A stretch of 64,000 nucleotides of DNA from Opisthorchis felineus (GCA_004794785.1 SJOL01006488.1:109603-173602), one strand, 5' to 3'. Positions 1-14,025 are shown, counted from the stretch's first letter. Notes: a model not told the origin generated them from the sequence alone. Made by a program: numbers and translations.

Positions 1-3000
1 TATGTCAGGTGTCTTGAGTTTTACCAACTTACCTCACTGGAAAAGTGATTGGTTGCATCGGATGAGCATAACTCCAACTACAGCAGCCGGCATGAAAACT
101 GTGTTCCCTAGTCTATAACTTTCGGAAGTCAGCGATTAGTGTCAGCGTAAGAGTATCTATCCGAATCTCTGTGTAAACACTAACTTGCAGCCTACCCCTC
201 ATTTGCCACAAGAGGATAGACGCTATTCTAGCCGATGATAGGATATCTTACCTAAATATAGATAAACTATGGGAAATTAATTCAACTCTCATTTATCTTG
301 GCAGTTGCTCAGCCCAGATTGTGACGGCGACTCTGTTGTATGAGGTGATATCTAAAAGGACAAATTGGTATTTTGAGCTAGCCTAGTACCAAAACTGGTT
401 CAACTGAACCGGAAACTTCCTAACTGAATCCGAAGGAAATTGAAACATTTGTGTGCCGTAAGTTACTGGATGATGTCTTCGTCAAAATGGATTGAAAATT
501 TTGGAATATAAGGTCCAGATAGCATAAAAAGTACAAAAATATACATCCAACGAGAGAAAGCTGTGACACTAAATGTCACTTGATGGGTGTGCACTGCATC
601 GGATGAAATACTCAGGAAATAGTTTCTGTTCCAGGTATACACTTAAATATTACACTCAGTTTGCCATATATCTAGACTGAGGGGCGATAAAAACTTTGTG
701 GTTGGTTCAAATCCATTGAGTCCCAACAGCAAAGCGCGTCTCGCCAGAAGCATCCGGCTGGCTGGCAACAGACGTGCTAAATTTTGCCGTTTCTATTTCT
801 GACGCGGTTTATCCTTACAAAACTGGCTACGTTGCATCTGGGCTTGTGCATTACATGGGTTTGATATCTTTTTGCCAAACCAGCTGCTTTTACCAAAGGT
901 TTAAAATTCATAACCACAAGTCTCGTTGTTCAAAGAGGTTGTGCATCTATCAGCAGGAGTAATAGGGGAAACAACAACTATACGGGCGCGTTTATTGAAC
1001 ACAAGCCCATTCCACTTTGTTCGAGCCCTTTATACAAAGGTCAGAGGACTTGAATCAACATGTCACTTTTTAAGGTTGCTGGAATGTCATCGGCTGCCAA
1101 CTGCCACCTCCACCGTCCGGAGAACTCAGCAGGTAGGAGCGGCATCAGAGCTTTCATCAACTTTATGTTCTACTTGAACACCAAAATGTGCGTAGTTTAC
1201 GAAACACACCCCTTTTTAAATGACGTTGTTGTTAACAGGTGATTTAACTGAAGAATATCGTGAGGTATTCACCAAAAGAATTTGAAAATCAGTGTTCTTC
1301 GTCAATCAGCCCTCAACACAGAAGTTCTGAGGAACAATGAATCGAAACCAATAACTTGAACACACACTAGCATCTTCCAAATGGTTCCAAAAACGAATGC
1401 TCTTCTCACAGAGCCCAAGCCACGGAGTGCTTAGAAATGCGATCCACTCGGAAACAAACTCCGTTCAAGGTTGACACGCCGTTCAGTTCGTGTTTCTGTG
1501 CATTTTTCATAGAACCTGCTTGTGCTTTTCTCGGTATAAGTAACAAGTAATAAAACCGGAGCTCGTCGCCTTTTTAAAAAAGTCAAGCTTCATTGCCATG
1601 TATGGTTTGATGAGTCCGTTTGACGACAGGATTGGTGTGATTTTTTCTACAATGTTGGTTTTTTAGATTTCACTGCCGCGAGTTCTTCGTTAATTCATAA
1701 GCGACAAACCATCTCATTGGATCGTCAGCAGCTATCAGAAGGCCCACTAAAAGTTGCTCATCTATGAATCAAGGTGTGTCTACGAGATAAATCTTTCCTT
1801 GATATCCTCAGGTACCGTTAAACATATGACATCCTATAGTTTTGAGGAACATCACACTGTGCAAAATCTGCCCAGGATTGCTTATTGGAATAACTGGTCG
1901 ATCAAACGGCACGTCTATTAAGACCCGTATAGGTTTTTAAGCCATTTTGCTGTAATTTTGGAAGGAAAATCTCTTTACGCTAATTTCTTACGAGGGGGTG
2001 GAACCGTGCGGATCTTTACAATATATTTTACTCAGAAACATGAGTTTATAGGAAACATAGTGTGAACTAAACCTACGATGTACAGGTGAACAAAATTACA
2101 TCCGGGGGAATAGATGTTCCCCCCTTTTTTGGGTGCCACTTAGCGGGGGAAGGAAACCTGCTTACAGGAATTGGAGGCAATTGGGAGCAACGAACTGACA
2201 AGAGGGAGAAAAGCAATTTGTTTCTTTTAAATAAGTTATATATGATAAAATGCTGTCTTGTACAAAACCATCGATTACTGAGAAAACCTCTGAGACGGCT
2301 TTATGATAACACGTTGAAGTGTTGTTCAGACAGGCTCAATCAAGTATTCACTTGGCCTCCTAACCAAAACAATATTTAGTGTCACTGGAGACATTCCAAA
2401 CGCCAAAGGCGAAGGTGCAAAAGTGATTTTTCAATGACGGGCTCAAACACGCTGTAGGTTCAAGGCTTAGGTGATCAAAGCGTGCGCAAATTTCGTTAGG
2501 AGATGTGTCGCTGATCTATTCAATCAAGTGAAACTTTAGGTAGCGGCAAAAGTCTCAGCTCTCAAACGAGTGTTTCTAGATTCTCCGAAATGCAAGATGC
2601 CATTCTTGTCCAATAGAGCTGAACATTCCTGTATCTATTTCAAATTTTTGAGGCTACTTAGGTAGTCGTAAGCCTTGCGTTTCATCAATGTTTTTTACTT
2701 ATTGAACATTAAATTATGTGCAGATGGAGTTATACATCCATTTGCAAATTACTTAGTACAACTCTCTAGAAGTCACTTAATTTTGAGCACACCATTACGT
2801 GCAAACAGTTCTTTGTAGGACGTCTAGCACTTCATAAGCTCTGGTGGTAGCCAGTGTGGCATAATTTGTTAGATGCTGCTCCACCGGATGCTTTGGCATG
2901 TTCTGTATTTGTGCAAGCCCTTGAAGGGATTTGATTGTGCTGGTACTTTGGCACTTTGGCTCTCTACGGCGTTTTTACTGTTTGCTATCATTTGGGAATC

Positions 3001-6000
3001 ACGCCTGCTTTTGTTTTTAAACTTTTGCTAACTTTTCTCATGCTACATTCCTCTGACAACATCACTATGTGATAAGCAACATTCAGCTTATGCAATCAAC
3101 ATCCTGGTCGTAAAATTCGTACGGATGAATGATGCTAGCGGAGATGACGACCACCTAATCAGCAGCAACGAAAGCATCAAAAAGGTCGCATCTAAAAGAT
3201 AAAAGGGATGTCATTATGATATCTGTGATCTCAGTTAATAGCCACTTTGTTTTTTGTGTCAATCACACACAGGACGCATCACCAATGCAAGCGTTCAGCA
3301 AACATATCGCTTTCACAGACACAAAAACATTAGATATTCTTTTCAGGCAGTGCCTGATTATATGCAGATATTTGCATGGTTTAATGTACAAATTACGGAC
3401 CAATACATTTTATCATTGTTTAAAACTCAGAAGCTGGGGTAAAATTTTGAAAGTTTGATAAGGGTGGATTTCAAATGCCATGACCAGATAAATTTGCAAC
3501 ATTCGCAACCTTGGTTGATAAAATCATTAATTTATGCTTCCTTACACAAGCCAGTGATTGCATTTCACGTGATTTTTCAGTTGCTGTGAGTCACTCATTC
3601 CATATAAGCTACGTATATGTGACAGAAAACATAAATCCACGTACCGCGGCAAAAAATGAATCCGTACCTTCATGTTGAAATGACATGCTAAACTCTCCGA
3701 ACATACATTTGCATTTGTATCGCTCATAGACTTTTCACCTAAGGCACGTACATGTTACAATAGTGGACACGCGGTACAAAAAACAAAGAGATCCATACAA
3801 CGTTTCTAATAATATAGCGCTCATATATTTGTAGTCTTCTTCTTGGTCAAGTGACTGAAAATTCTGCGGAGCAATTTGTCATGCTGTCCAGTAATCTGGG
3901 GTGATCAATTCAGTCTTATTAGTTGGGAACTTCAAGCGAAGTGCATTTGTGTTTTACAGAGTGTTTCCCCACAGTAACGGGGTGAATAAAACTGTACCGC
4001 CAGTTAGAGCAATGTGAGAAAAAGGGAACATTTTGGCTCCTTTTGAAACTGGAACTACCTCCAAAAGGAGAGACTATAAGGGAGACGCCTCCAAATGATT
4101 GCTTCAGTCAGTCCTCCAATTTTTCCCCGAACATGTCAGTGATGCAATTCCAAAATTTTTTTATTTGCTGAAAATAAATCGCATCTGTCAGTACGTCACT
4201 AGCTGATCAGCTCTTATCTTAAAAAGAAATATGGGGAGTGAATGCCTCATTAACAATTAACTTCTACGGATGAGCGGTGCGTCGAAATAGCTTGTATGGT
4301 AAAAAATGTCTTTCTTACGCCTATGCTGATGAGACAACAAAAGTAATTCAACACGAGGTTTGTGACTAGTGTGAAAGGAGTACAAACCTGCGGCGTCAAA
4401 ACAGGAGTACACAGTGTTAGCTGTCAAAATATCCGCACCCTTAATCTTTGCTCTGGGGAGCTGCTGTTCCTGATGGCTCCACAAAAAGTCACAATATGCA
4501 TGCCTTACCGTAGATTCATGCTAACCAGTAGCCACTCCAGTAAACACAACCTTGAGAGTCCAGATAAAGGAGGAGCAGATCCATACTGATATCTTGAAGA
4601 AAGAGTTAGAATATCATGATCAAATTATGAGGGATCCGTATAACAAAGAGCTCACCGTATTTGGGTTTTAAGCAATTATCGGGCTGATAACATATGTGGT
4701 CGTTTCACCAATTTGCTCACAGACAAGTTCACCGAAAATGTGCTTCAGTGTGACAGCACATCAACGATGCTCTTAGAGCTTGTTTTTGTTCCATTGAACT
4801 AATGTGGGTAGGAAGATTGATCCAACCCAGAGGAATATTTTAATCCTTCGAAGCTGACATTCGATAATCAATTAAAATCAACCTATTCTACAGTAACATT
4901 GGAAACTCAAGTGGCTTCCCATCCACATTGAAGAAAAGGTCACCATTAAACTGTTTTAGCAGGCAAAAAGGTCGTTTCGCCGTTGGGTTAAACGTCCACA
5001 ATATCGTTATAAAAATACGTGTTACTATCCACACTGTGGTTCACCTTTACCTATGAACTGAGTAAATGACTCCTTCTTTAAGACGTGTTGAGACTAGTAG
5101 ATTTGTTGTAAGTTATCCTCATACAAAAGTAGGGTGAACGCAACCATGTACTTCGAAGACGGGTCATTATTTCCCTCGGAAACAAACTGGCCAAAATATC
5201 AGCACTCACTTACTACATTTTCTATTTCACGCAAACTGTACGCTTAGTCTATGCTAGGTGGATACTTAGACTGCTCAGAGAATAATGCATCCCGCAAACC
5301 ACGTACAACATTCTTCTGAGGTATTATCGTATTTGTGGCAAGTCGACAACAGATCGAACGACGTCAGTGAGGTGAATAAGTTATAGCTGCGCCATATGTA
5401 GTCTAATTTCAGCTTAATTGAATTTCATTCCAGTAATTTGTGACCTTGTGTTGAAAAATTGTACCACAGCCATCCGACAGACTACCTCAAGAAACCGAAA
5501 AATGGACCTCTTTTGGGGATTGTGGGTGGAAAAGTTAAATAGTTTTTAAGATATTCAATGTTTTTCCTTTTCAGATGAGTTTCAGAGTTTCATGTACGTT
5601 AGCCGCAAATTTTTTAACTGTATTTCCACGAAGACTGCCACAGCTTCATTTCATTTTCAAATGAACCAGCCCACGTTGTTTATTTAACTTTCACTTCGCC
5701 AACTTCACCCGACTGACATGCTTTTCCTCAAACATGAGAATAACTTTTTCGCTATACGCAAAACGCTTGATCTTCCCAAGAAAAATGTGCTGGGACTGTG
5801 CTTGCTACGGCTGTTTTGTGACTGTGACCAAAAAATCTTAGTAGCCCACATACCGAATGCGACATTGAGGAAATTGACTTCAACACCAATGTGCGTACGG
5901 GAAGCAAAATCGGGTGATCGAGTTTTCCGGGCTACCTGGAGTTTTATGAGATGCGCACAACCGGCGGTTCGCCATATGGATGAACCCGGTAAACAGCGTT

Positions 6001-6247
6001 TTTCGGCTTTTCATTATAGACTTGCCCCACTTGCAAAACGAAACCTACAATTAAATTCCAGAAATCTTCTCACACTACGTACAATATACAATTAGTTCAC
6101 CGAAGAATGAACTTCACACGATGAGTGAAACTTCCATCTGAGAATTCGTAACTCGAGGAGTCGATCAGCTTGTGCGACCATGTGATATGGATTGCGTGAG
6201 TGAAAGACGAGCTGTGCTGCAAGTTACTCACACTACTGATAATCTGC
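1..6247. other. Gene-poor flank, no recognised gene
   Basis: I recognise no gene here. All frames are broken by stops within about 130 codons. The longest ATG-started frame is at 5718-6095 on the plus strand (125 codons). It resembles no family I know and has no convincing splice or poly(A) context. A perfect RNA polymerase III B-box-like string (GGTTCAAATCC) lies at 704-714, but no matching A box sits at the usual spacing upstream, so it is either a worn tRNA/SINE remnant or chance. Confidence 0.6.
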
Positions 6248-6466
6248 TAGTGGCCAGACGGTTGAGTATTCAAACTGCTAACCGGGAGGTCACGGGTTCG
6301 AGGCACCTTAGAGTTTCGTGAGATGTGCAAAGCTCATGATTCTCGTTAAGGATGAAACAGCCGTACGGTGCTTCTTAGCATTTCCCCGTCGGTTGACTTC
6401 ACACACAGGTTGGAATCTTAAACTGTCAGACTTTTACGCTTTAGGTAATGACTAATGACTAATAAA
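6248..6466 (+). mobile_element. tRNA-type SINE remnant
   Basis: The sequence shows an A-box-like string (TGGCCAGACGG, 6251-6261) and a B-box-like string (GGTTCGAGGCA, 6296-6306) 34 bases apart. That is the spacing of an internal RNA polymerase III promoter in a tRNA gene. There is no clean cloverleaf acceptor stem, and an unrelated body of about 150 bases follows, ending in short tandem TAATGAC units and TAATAAA at about 6445-6463. This is the layout of a tRNA-derived SINE rather than a functional tRNA gene. Related B-box blocks occur at 12062-12085 (minus strand) and, more decayed, near 22762-22830. Confidence 0.55.
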
Positions 6467-7535
6467 CAACCTTTCGACTCCCGGGCGCGGTATTTCGAAA
6501 TTTCAGGCGTTCCTGTGAGTCTTTTCTGGGGTTTCAGATCAAAGGTCCCGACTGTTTGAAAAGCCCATATTCATAAGGACGCAACTAAGTCATCTAACAT
6601 CGTCAATGTCGTGTATATTCCAGAATATAAAAATAATTCTTTAAACTCGCACATTTTCCGCTTTCACCACAAAATAGTTCTACCGTACATTAGTTGGGCT
6701 CTACCGGCAGCAAAACCATCAAAAGACTTATCATATGATTCCGTCATCAAATATTTGTGAGGCTGGAGAAATGTTTGCTATGGAAAAACTAGCGACCTTA
6801 CTGTAATCTCATTGTACTTTGACTCATTAGAAGCAATCAAATCGGCTTGAAGTCTTTGAAAGTAGTGCCATAATGTACCCACTAGTCTTACTTGAGACCA
6901 CAGTGAGCAGGATAAATTGGATCTGATCGGTTCAAGTTTCACCTACATTCCGCGCACATTAGCGCATATTAGACAAATGACTAACGAAAGGCATGTCGAC
7001 CAATTATTTATTTTACCGGACCCAGTATCTGTCTTTTCAGGTTGCGGTGGGGGCCTGACTGTACAGAAAACAAGCAATGCTGGCGATCCCCTTGCTCTAT
7101 TTTAGTGAAATTTCGACTGGCAAGTGCGTCCCAAACGATCCTTTAGTCCTGGATAAAGATGTTGATTGCCTATTGATTACTAGGTCTGCTTCTACACGCC
7201 ATCCTTCGTTGAAATTAATTTCATCTCATTCTGTTGGCTGAAAATTGGATATGAAGTGGATTAAGCCTAGAAGTTGAAACGAAACCCGGATGTAAATCCT
7301 TGCACACGCTTGCCTTCAGTTAAGTCATGCATGTCCTCTAAATGTAGAAACGATTGGGAACGTTTGGTTCCTATACACCGAAAAATTAATTACATGTTGC
7401 AGAGACCTTGATCACACATAATTCGGACTTCTTGAGCAGGAATTTAAACCCTATTCTGGCAATTAAAAAACGAATTGCATTTGATTACAGATACACAGGT
7501 TCGGAATCCAGTGAGAAGTGTTATGGCAATACATG
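6467..7535. other. Intergenic, nothing recognised
   Basis: Stops are frequent in all six frames and no repeat, RNA gene or conserved protein motif was recognised. Confidence 0.5.
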
Positions 7536-7622
7536 CATCTATCCACTCATCTATCCATTTATCTAACCCATCTATCTAATCTATCATCTATCTATCTATC
7601 TGTTTATCTATCTATTCATCTA
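7536..7622. repeat. Imperfect (ATCT)n microsatellite
   Basis: About 87 bases of ATCT/ATCC tetranucleotides, broken by single substitutions such as TCATCC and TAACCC. The purest run is at about 7585-7600. The interruptions suggest an old, decaying tract. Confidence 0.9.
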
Positions 7623-10600
7623 GCTGCCCATGTGTCGGCGGGTTGCTAAAAAACTGAGAGCGAGCCGCAAGAAACCATGATCTTTAGTGCAGTTGTCAGG
7701 GCAGCTGACGTGGACTAGGACTTTTAAATATCTGCGATAGCATTTCATCCTTCGGAAACTCCACAAATCATTTTTTTTGTCTTTTCACGTTTACTTCCAC
7801 ACTGCATCTAACTACACCAAATTTCATGTTTGTTATCGTCCTAGCAGCATGTTTATCGCACGGAATGCGACAACAGGAATCTGCTAGAGCTTGTGGGTGT
7901 CTGTTAGAATGCAATTTACGTGAAGGGTATCCTGAGTATCTGTTACAGTAGGAACACCCTACTCGATGGTCCGGCGTCAGTCCAAACCATCTTCCCCTGA
8001 CAAATGTAACAATGCTCTTAGGAGTGCCGGACTGCGCATCTACTCAGGTGACCGGAGTCGTACTTTCTTGCAATCAGTGTTTCGTAGAGCCGAGAGTCTG
8101 AGTCTTCTGAACTCTGTTCCGTAGTCCCAACGAGAACAACATTGGTCTGATATAACCATATTGCCAAAGGAGAGACAACTATTAGACCGCGTAAAAAATA
8201 GCACAACAATGACGTCAGAATAGACATCTGAAAGCATGATGGTGATATCCGAATCATCCGGCACATTAACCCGGGCTTTTGTCTCTTTCCTCGATAAGAA
8301 AAATTAAGTGGACGAAAAGTGGACGATCACCATTTTCGAGCATGGCAGTGATTAAAGGATTTTTGATGGGAAATAGATACCGATATCATAAAGTACCTTA
8401 CCACTAGGTAGATCGCACCTTCTAATTCTCTCTTATTAGGTTTTAATTCATAAGAAAATCAGTTTTATTTGCCTTTGAATGCAACTTTATCAGTGGCACC
8501 AGACTATTTTTTGGAGTACTGCTTTTCGGTTTGAGAACTACAAAGATTAAAGAAATTCGTGGATCATTCCGTTCAAGTACTTCACAACTCTCAACGCGAC
8601 GCAGTATGGGATGGAATAAAATGAGGTTGAACAGAAGGGCGGGAGACTGTGGAATTTTTGCTGTGAATAATCTGAACCAAATAACTCAGTATCTTGATGA
8701 AAGAAACTCCAAAATACCAACTTCCGCTCCTGCTAATCATTAAGGGGTTTCAAAAATTTGTTTGAATATGTCCAAAGGGGTTCATTTGTGTCATAAAATG
8801 AGTCCTTTTACAGACATAACAATACTGCTCATAGTACTGGTATACTATGAGCCAGGTGCGCTCACTTTTTTAACAAAATCTGTCGGTCGAATATGTGCCT
8901 GCTTACTTGAACAAGTGCCTTGAAATTACGAACAAAGTCTAAATACTACATTTCCTAGGGCTCATGACGCCGACCAACTGAACTAACCCAACCAATAACA
9001 AGATGAAGCACCGGTTTTTACCCAATCAGGAAGAAAAAAATCACTTTATTCTTTCATTATCAACGGCTACGCTTGCGAGTAAGGAAAACCGTGTACCAAG
9101 TTAATACTATCAACCAAGTCGGCCTTCACCGGTGGAACTCTATTTATAGCTTTCCAGATCCGTCAACATAAAACGTTTACTCAGTAAAATGCTGTTTTGA
9201 AAGAACCGTGGAATGTCTCACTCCTTCAAGTCTAAGAACTATGATTACGGTTCACATTGTCATGGCACACGCAATATTACATTTGAGAAGGAGCAGTTTC
9301 GATGGCTCATGCGATGCAAACGGATGTGATGAAAGTGATTTATTCAACGACGGAGCACAAGGAAATGCTGAAGCCCAGCGTGGCCAAGAAAAGTGCCGCT
9401 CTCTGTTGGTTATTTCGTGACTTTCTTTTTCCAGTTTTGTTTTGTAAAAGTGTAAACTATAACCAGAAATAGGCGTGCACTTAGTTTCGTGTGTGATTGG
9501 CTGTTATGTGATTATCAAGGAAAACGAGTGCTTTGGTTCAAATGGACAAAAACAATCAATTAATAACATAGCTAGTATGATGGTAAGAAGGAATATTTTA
9601 CTTATTATTTCTAGTGTATATTGACAGCAAAATCCCGATTACAGTAATCAGCCGTCAAACGGAAGCCAAAATCCATGAGACTGGAGATTTTTCAAAATAT
9701 ATTTTAGTGTTCTCCTATTAGGCGGCTCCCAGAAATGATGAAAATGCTAAAAATAAAATCGTATAAGTTAAAAATTATGGAAATCGTGTCTAAAGAAAGA
9801 GGGTGTAAATAGTGTGTTTTCACAGGAAGTAGTTGAAAAGCAAGGTGTAAAATGCCACCTACTTTGCATCTGGAGAGTCACTATAGCAAGATATATATAG
9901 TTATGGTAAATGTTACAGTTACACACCGGTTCCGGGCGTGACTTTCAGCATATTTTGATGTTCGTAAGTGCTTATCCAAATTCAAATCAGGATGTAGCTT
10001 GAACATCGTTTGGGGATTGTTAGGCTACCTGGTAAATCTCAGTCAAGTAGTCAGTTTGTCCCAATTTCCAAAGAAGGTGGCTGTGAGACGGACATCCTTA
10101 ATAATGAAGTGTTTATTTTCTCTATTTGGACTATGTGTATACGGACGTTGGAAAAATGTAGAAGAGGATTCCGGTGCGCTCAGGCTTGAGTCAGTTGGAC
10201 AGAGATTTTTACCTGGATGTTAGCATTTCAAATCACATTGTCAGGCGTGATAGTTTGTCTCATAGGTGCCGTGTATACAGTTTTCGAACTTATTGTGTGC
10301 TACTAGTTTTACGACTGTACCCAGGATGTTCTCGTACTTTCGTGTGCAGTGCTGTCTACCGATCGATAGCTATGAATATCATGTTTGGCTAAATCGACCG
10401 GCCGACTATTCGGCGTCAATTTTGCACATGCGTGAGAACAGGTTTTCATAAACTAAACCTAACTAACTGATTGCAGTGAACATATACAAAGTTAATGAAA
10501 AAAGCTATTTTATCGGCCAGTTCAGTTGGCAATATAAGCAGAAGCAACGGGCTCGGTGCTTTATCACACTTGAAACTAGCCGGTAAGGGCGATCGTTTAG

Positions 10601-11930
10601 GCAGCGCCGAATATTGGTTGCGATTTCCTGTAGGTTTGCCGTTGATCGATCTGCATTGTCTGATAATGAATATTGTATTATACTGTGCTGCATGGTTTTG
10701 CATCTAACATTATCAACTTTAGGATGACACAAACAAATTGCTGCCATCAGCCAAACGTTCCGGTCATCTTATCCTCTACATGTTAGAATTCTACCCATCA
10801 ACGAATGTGGCTCTTCTGCATAGAACGTGCAATCATTTCTACTTTATATGGTGAAAGTCGCTTCTCATCACATGCCATCATTAAGTGAAATGTTATGCCG
10901 TTGGAGTTCACTCATTTTGGAGTAATCTGAGACAGCTTTTGCCATTTATTAGTGCACATCAGGAGATTGTCCTTGAATTTACGTGACTACCAAACTAATT
11001 CCTCTCAACAACGTACACTATGAAACTTCGTTAACAAAGAATTACATGAAGTAATTGGTTTCCTCATAATTGAAAAGTGGAATGCTCTATAGTCAATTCA
11101 AGCCATACACAAATGATCTGGCAAGGAAGTATTAACCATTCTATTTCAGTGGATATTTGAATATTTCTGCCCCTTGCTCTGAAAAGTTCCTGCAATTTGT
11201 ATCTCTTTTATGAGCTATTCCCACGGTTCGAGGGACTGTGATCAAAGAGGTGAACTGAGTGGTATATAAGTGAACATGCGATCAGCAGAACTCTTGACGT
11301 TAGGATGTCTCCAATATAAATGAGAAACCATCCGATGCTCATAGAAGCAAGTGGGTTTGGCAGATACTGCGACGTGTTTATTTTTGGGATCAGTATAACG
11401 GTAGTTGTGATGAATGGATTATCACGCAATCGGGTTACAAGTCTACAAGATTACCAGTAGTTTGGTAGATGTTGGATACGCACATAGAGGAGTAGCGATA
11501 ATCCAAATTCATGGTTTAGATCGGAAGGATATATTTGGCTGCTGACGTGTGTTTACACGCTTTTAACTGGTAGCATAATAAAAGGTGGTTGCTGATGATA
11601 CGAATATTTTTTCGACGGAGCGAAAAACAGCAGAACAGGTGGCCCTTCTAAATTCACCCCTCAAAACAGGCAGAGTGCAACAAATCGAAAGATCATTTCA
11701 TTACTTGGCATTTTCTCCCTCGAAAGGAATGGTGTTATTTTTTTTACTACCAGTCGGTCTGAACAATCCAAAAACGGTCGGTTGTATTTTTTTCAATGCC
11801 AACTGGGCTTACTATGATTGGTCAAAATCAGGCTACGATCATGTGTGGCGCACTGGACAAGTTAAAGCTGTCCTCTCTAAACATTTTCTCCCTCACAGAT
11901 TTGTTGGTTTTATTTCTACTCCTACAGGAT
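7623..11930. other. Intergenic, nothing recognised
   Basis: No gene was recognised. Short frames such as 8531-8743 (plus, 70 codons, non-ATG start) and 10446-10747 (open on both strands) have no family resemblance and are of chance length. A short Ala-Asp-Asp string at 11585-11600 recalls the reverse-transcriptase active site, but nothing around it supports that. Confidence 0.5.
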
Positions 11931-12017
11931 AGTGAAAGCATCGACTTCGAGGGCAAGTCTCAATGGAAAGGTCGCCTTATAAGCAAAGGCAATCAATACC
12001 AAAAAGCAGAAGAGTAA
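11931..12017 (+). CDS. Possible 3'-terminal exon of unknown gene
   Basis: A pyrimidine-rich tract ending in CTCCTACAG stops at 11930 and would make a good splice acceptor. The following 87 bases are open and encode a hydrophilic tail (DSESIDFEGKSQWKG... ending KAEE) with stop TAA at 12015-12017. The stop overlaps TAATAAA, which contains the poly(A) signal AATAAA. Acceptor, open frame, stop and poly(A) signal lie in the order expected of a short last exon. The peptide matches no family I know and no upstream exon was identified, so chance is a serious alternative. Confidence 0.15.
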   Translation, partial: SESIDFEGKSQWKGRLISKGNQYQKAEE

Positions 12018-12054
12018 TAAACAGCTGATTATTTCTTATAAATTATCAGCAGTT

Positions 12055-12110
12055 AGCAACTCATTCGAACTCGCGACCTCCCGACTAGTAATAATAAATA
12101 GATCTAAACT
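12055..12110 (-). mobile_element. tRNA-type SINE fragment, opposite strand
   Basis: On the minus strand, 12085-12062 reads GTCGGGAGGTCGCGAGTTCG followed by AATG. This matches the B-box block of the element at 6.25 kb (CCGGGAGGTCACGGGTTCG) at nearly every position. No A box is evident, so it is probably a truncated copy of the same family in reverse orientation. Confidence 0.45.
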
Positions 12111-14006
12111 TTACAGGCTTTGCAGAAAATACTTCGGACTTAATATGACAAGACTGTTATTCAGAAGATTAGAACAAGAGCATTGCACTTTACCGTAACC
12201 GAAGGATTATTTCTGTGCATCAAACACGGAAAATTGCATTAGGTGTGCACAACACACTCCAGAGTGGATTTTGAACCCATTCACTAACGACGTTTTGTCA
12301 GAATAGAACGTACACCTTCGAAGATGCGGCGCAGGATAGGCTTTTTGAAATGGAAGCAGTTAACCCGCTATCACAGTTTATCTGTGACCTACTCCTGTTT
12401 TAAATGGGGCATTTTTTAAACGCCTGTATACTCATTGCTTTGAGGGTGATCATAATTATCAGTCGCGTACCTTCTGAGGTGCCTCTGGTGGCGTTGTTTT
12501 GGTCAAGACCAGGTATCTTTTCGGCTTTGTACTGGAGTCCCTTACCAGCTGCCGTAATAGGAGCCAGTGCGTCCGTAATGTAGTCATGTGGTGTTGCTGA
12601 TTTCTGTTTTACAGCCCAGGGTTTCAGCGAACGTACCAAGGAATTCCTAAATTTCAGGAGATACAAGTTGGAGTGACTAGCCTCAGCGACGTAGCAGCAT
12701 ATAATAAACCACTGGCCTGGTCTGAACGAAATTCTAAGAGCTGAAAGAAAGCATGGCACCAGTAACAGCATGGTCAAACTGCTCCATATCTTGTTTGCGA
12801 CGCTAGCTAACCGCATAAAGCATTGGAAAAATTGAAGAAAAACTTACGTGGAGTCTCCCAGGACAACTCTTTTCCCACAGTCATCTACCTAATAATATCA
12901 TTCTAATGTTTTGGTCTATTTGCTCACATAATTTACCGAATTCGTGACTTCACTGTCTATGTTAATTTTTAATTTCGCGAAAACATATTAATCCACTTTT
13001 GGGTGAGCTACTGTCATTCAAAATTCAAAGGTGTGAAAGTCATTACAAGGTGAAGAGGTTTACTCTAGACTTCCGAGTTATTTTACCTCACTCTGTCACT
13101 AAGCCTATAGTTGGTAACCACGCCCACGCCTGTCACATGACGCACGCATGCGTTAAGGCAGAAGAGCAATTTTGAAGGAACTTCAACTAATAACTTGGAT
13201 TGTTTCGCTAGCGTTGTAGGTAGTACGAATTGGATTAAAATTTCACTGTGTAATGTAACCTCGGAAGTCTTCACTCACTAGCTAATGTTAAGAGGCAAGC
13301 TTAATCCTGCATGAGTGTGGGCAGTCGTGGGTGTGCCTTAGGCTGTGGAAAGCAAGTGACTAATTTCATTTATGTAGCTGGAGGACGCAGCGGTCATAAA
13401 ACGTGGACAATCCAAAGCCGTAGAACATCGCCATAAATTCTCAGCACGGCGGATGAAGCTTCTGCTAATTTGAGGTGGTAAATTAATGCATTCTTTTGTC
13501 AAGTCACATAGGTTAGTTAGATAACCCATCTGGCCTCTCCGGGCTAGGTAACATATTAGGTAAGTCTTACAGTCTCTAGAAGCTCATACTAGCTGAAAGA
13601 ATCCACATTTTTGCCTATAGTCTTGCTTACAGCATTTATTGAAAACAACTCTCCAGCCATCGTGCAACTGGTGCGGGTTTGTTACTGACACAACGTTTTT
13701 AGTGAGTGAGGATTTTCCACATCTAATTATCTTACATATGTGACAGGCAAATTGCACACATCTTGGCAGTATATATCATTACTAGTAACCATGATGTTTT
13801 GCATAAAGTTATGCCATGTCTTCTGCCTTTGAGCAATGGCTTTTAACTCTGAAGAGCTTTACCGGTAATTGGTTATTAACGGCGACTCCTTTCCTTATAG
13901 CCTAAACTACTTCATCAGCAGAGTGGATCACATTTGCCGGATGTCGGATATGTGTTCAATTTCGGGAATCTTATACTGAATGATATCCAGACTCGTTTTG
14001 TATTTC
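12111..14006. other. Intergenic, nothing recognised
   Basis: No gene was recognised. The longest frame, 12400-12816 on the minus strand (138 codons), shows no known motif. A second B-box-like string on the minus strand (GGGTTCAAAATCC at about 12271-12283) lacks a partner A box. Confidence 0.45.
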
Positions 14007-14025
14007 TATATATATATATATATAT
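14007..14025. repeat. (TA)n microsatellite
   Basis: A pure TA run of 19 bases, followed by further AT-rich palindromic sequence up to about 14055. Confidence 0.9.

Noticed and set aside
704..714. Perfect B-box-like string suggesting a tRNA gene
   Set aside because: No A box lies at the correct distance and no cloverleaf can be drawn.
7536..7622. Repeat tract considered as a CRISPR-like or satellite array
   Set aside because: It is a simple interrupted tetranucleotide microsatellite with no spacers or longer unit.
8531..8743. GDCGIFAVN string resembling the catalytic region of Ulp1-type cysteine proteases
   Set aside because: The upstream His and Asp of that family are absent and the frame is only 70 codons with no ATG.
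11585..11932. Ala-Asp-Asp string resembling a reverse-transcriptase active site in a 115-codon frame
   Set aside because: No flanking reverse-transcriptase motifs are present and a three-residue match is too common by chance.
12400..12816. 138-codon minus-strand frame
   Set aside because: No known motif, no repeat match within the window and no clear splice sites.
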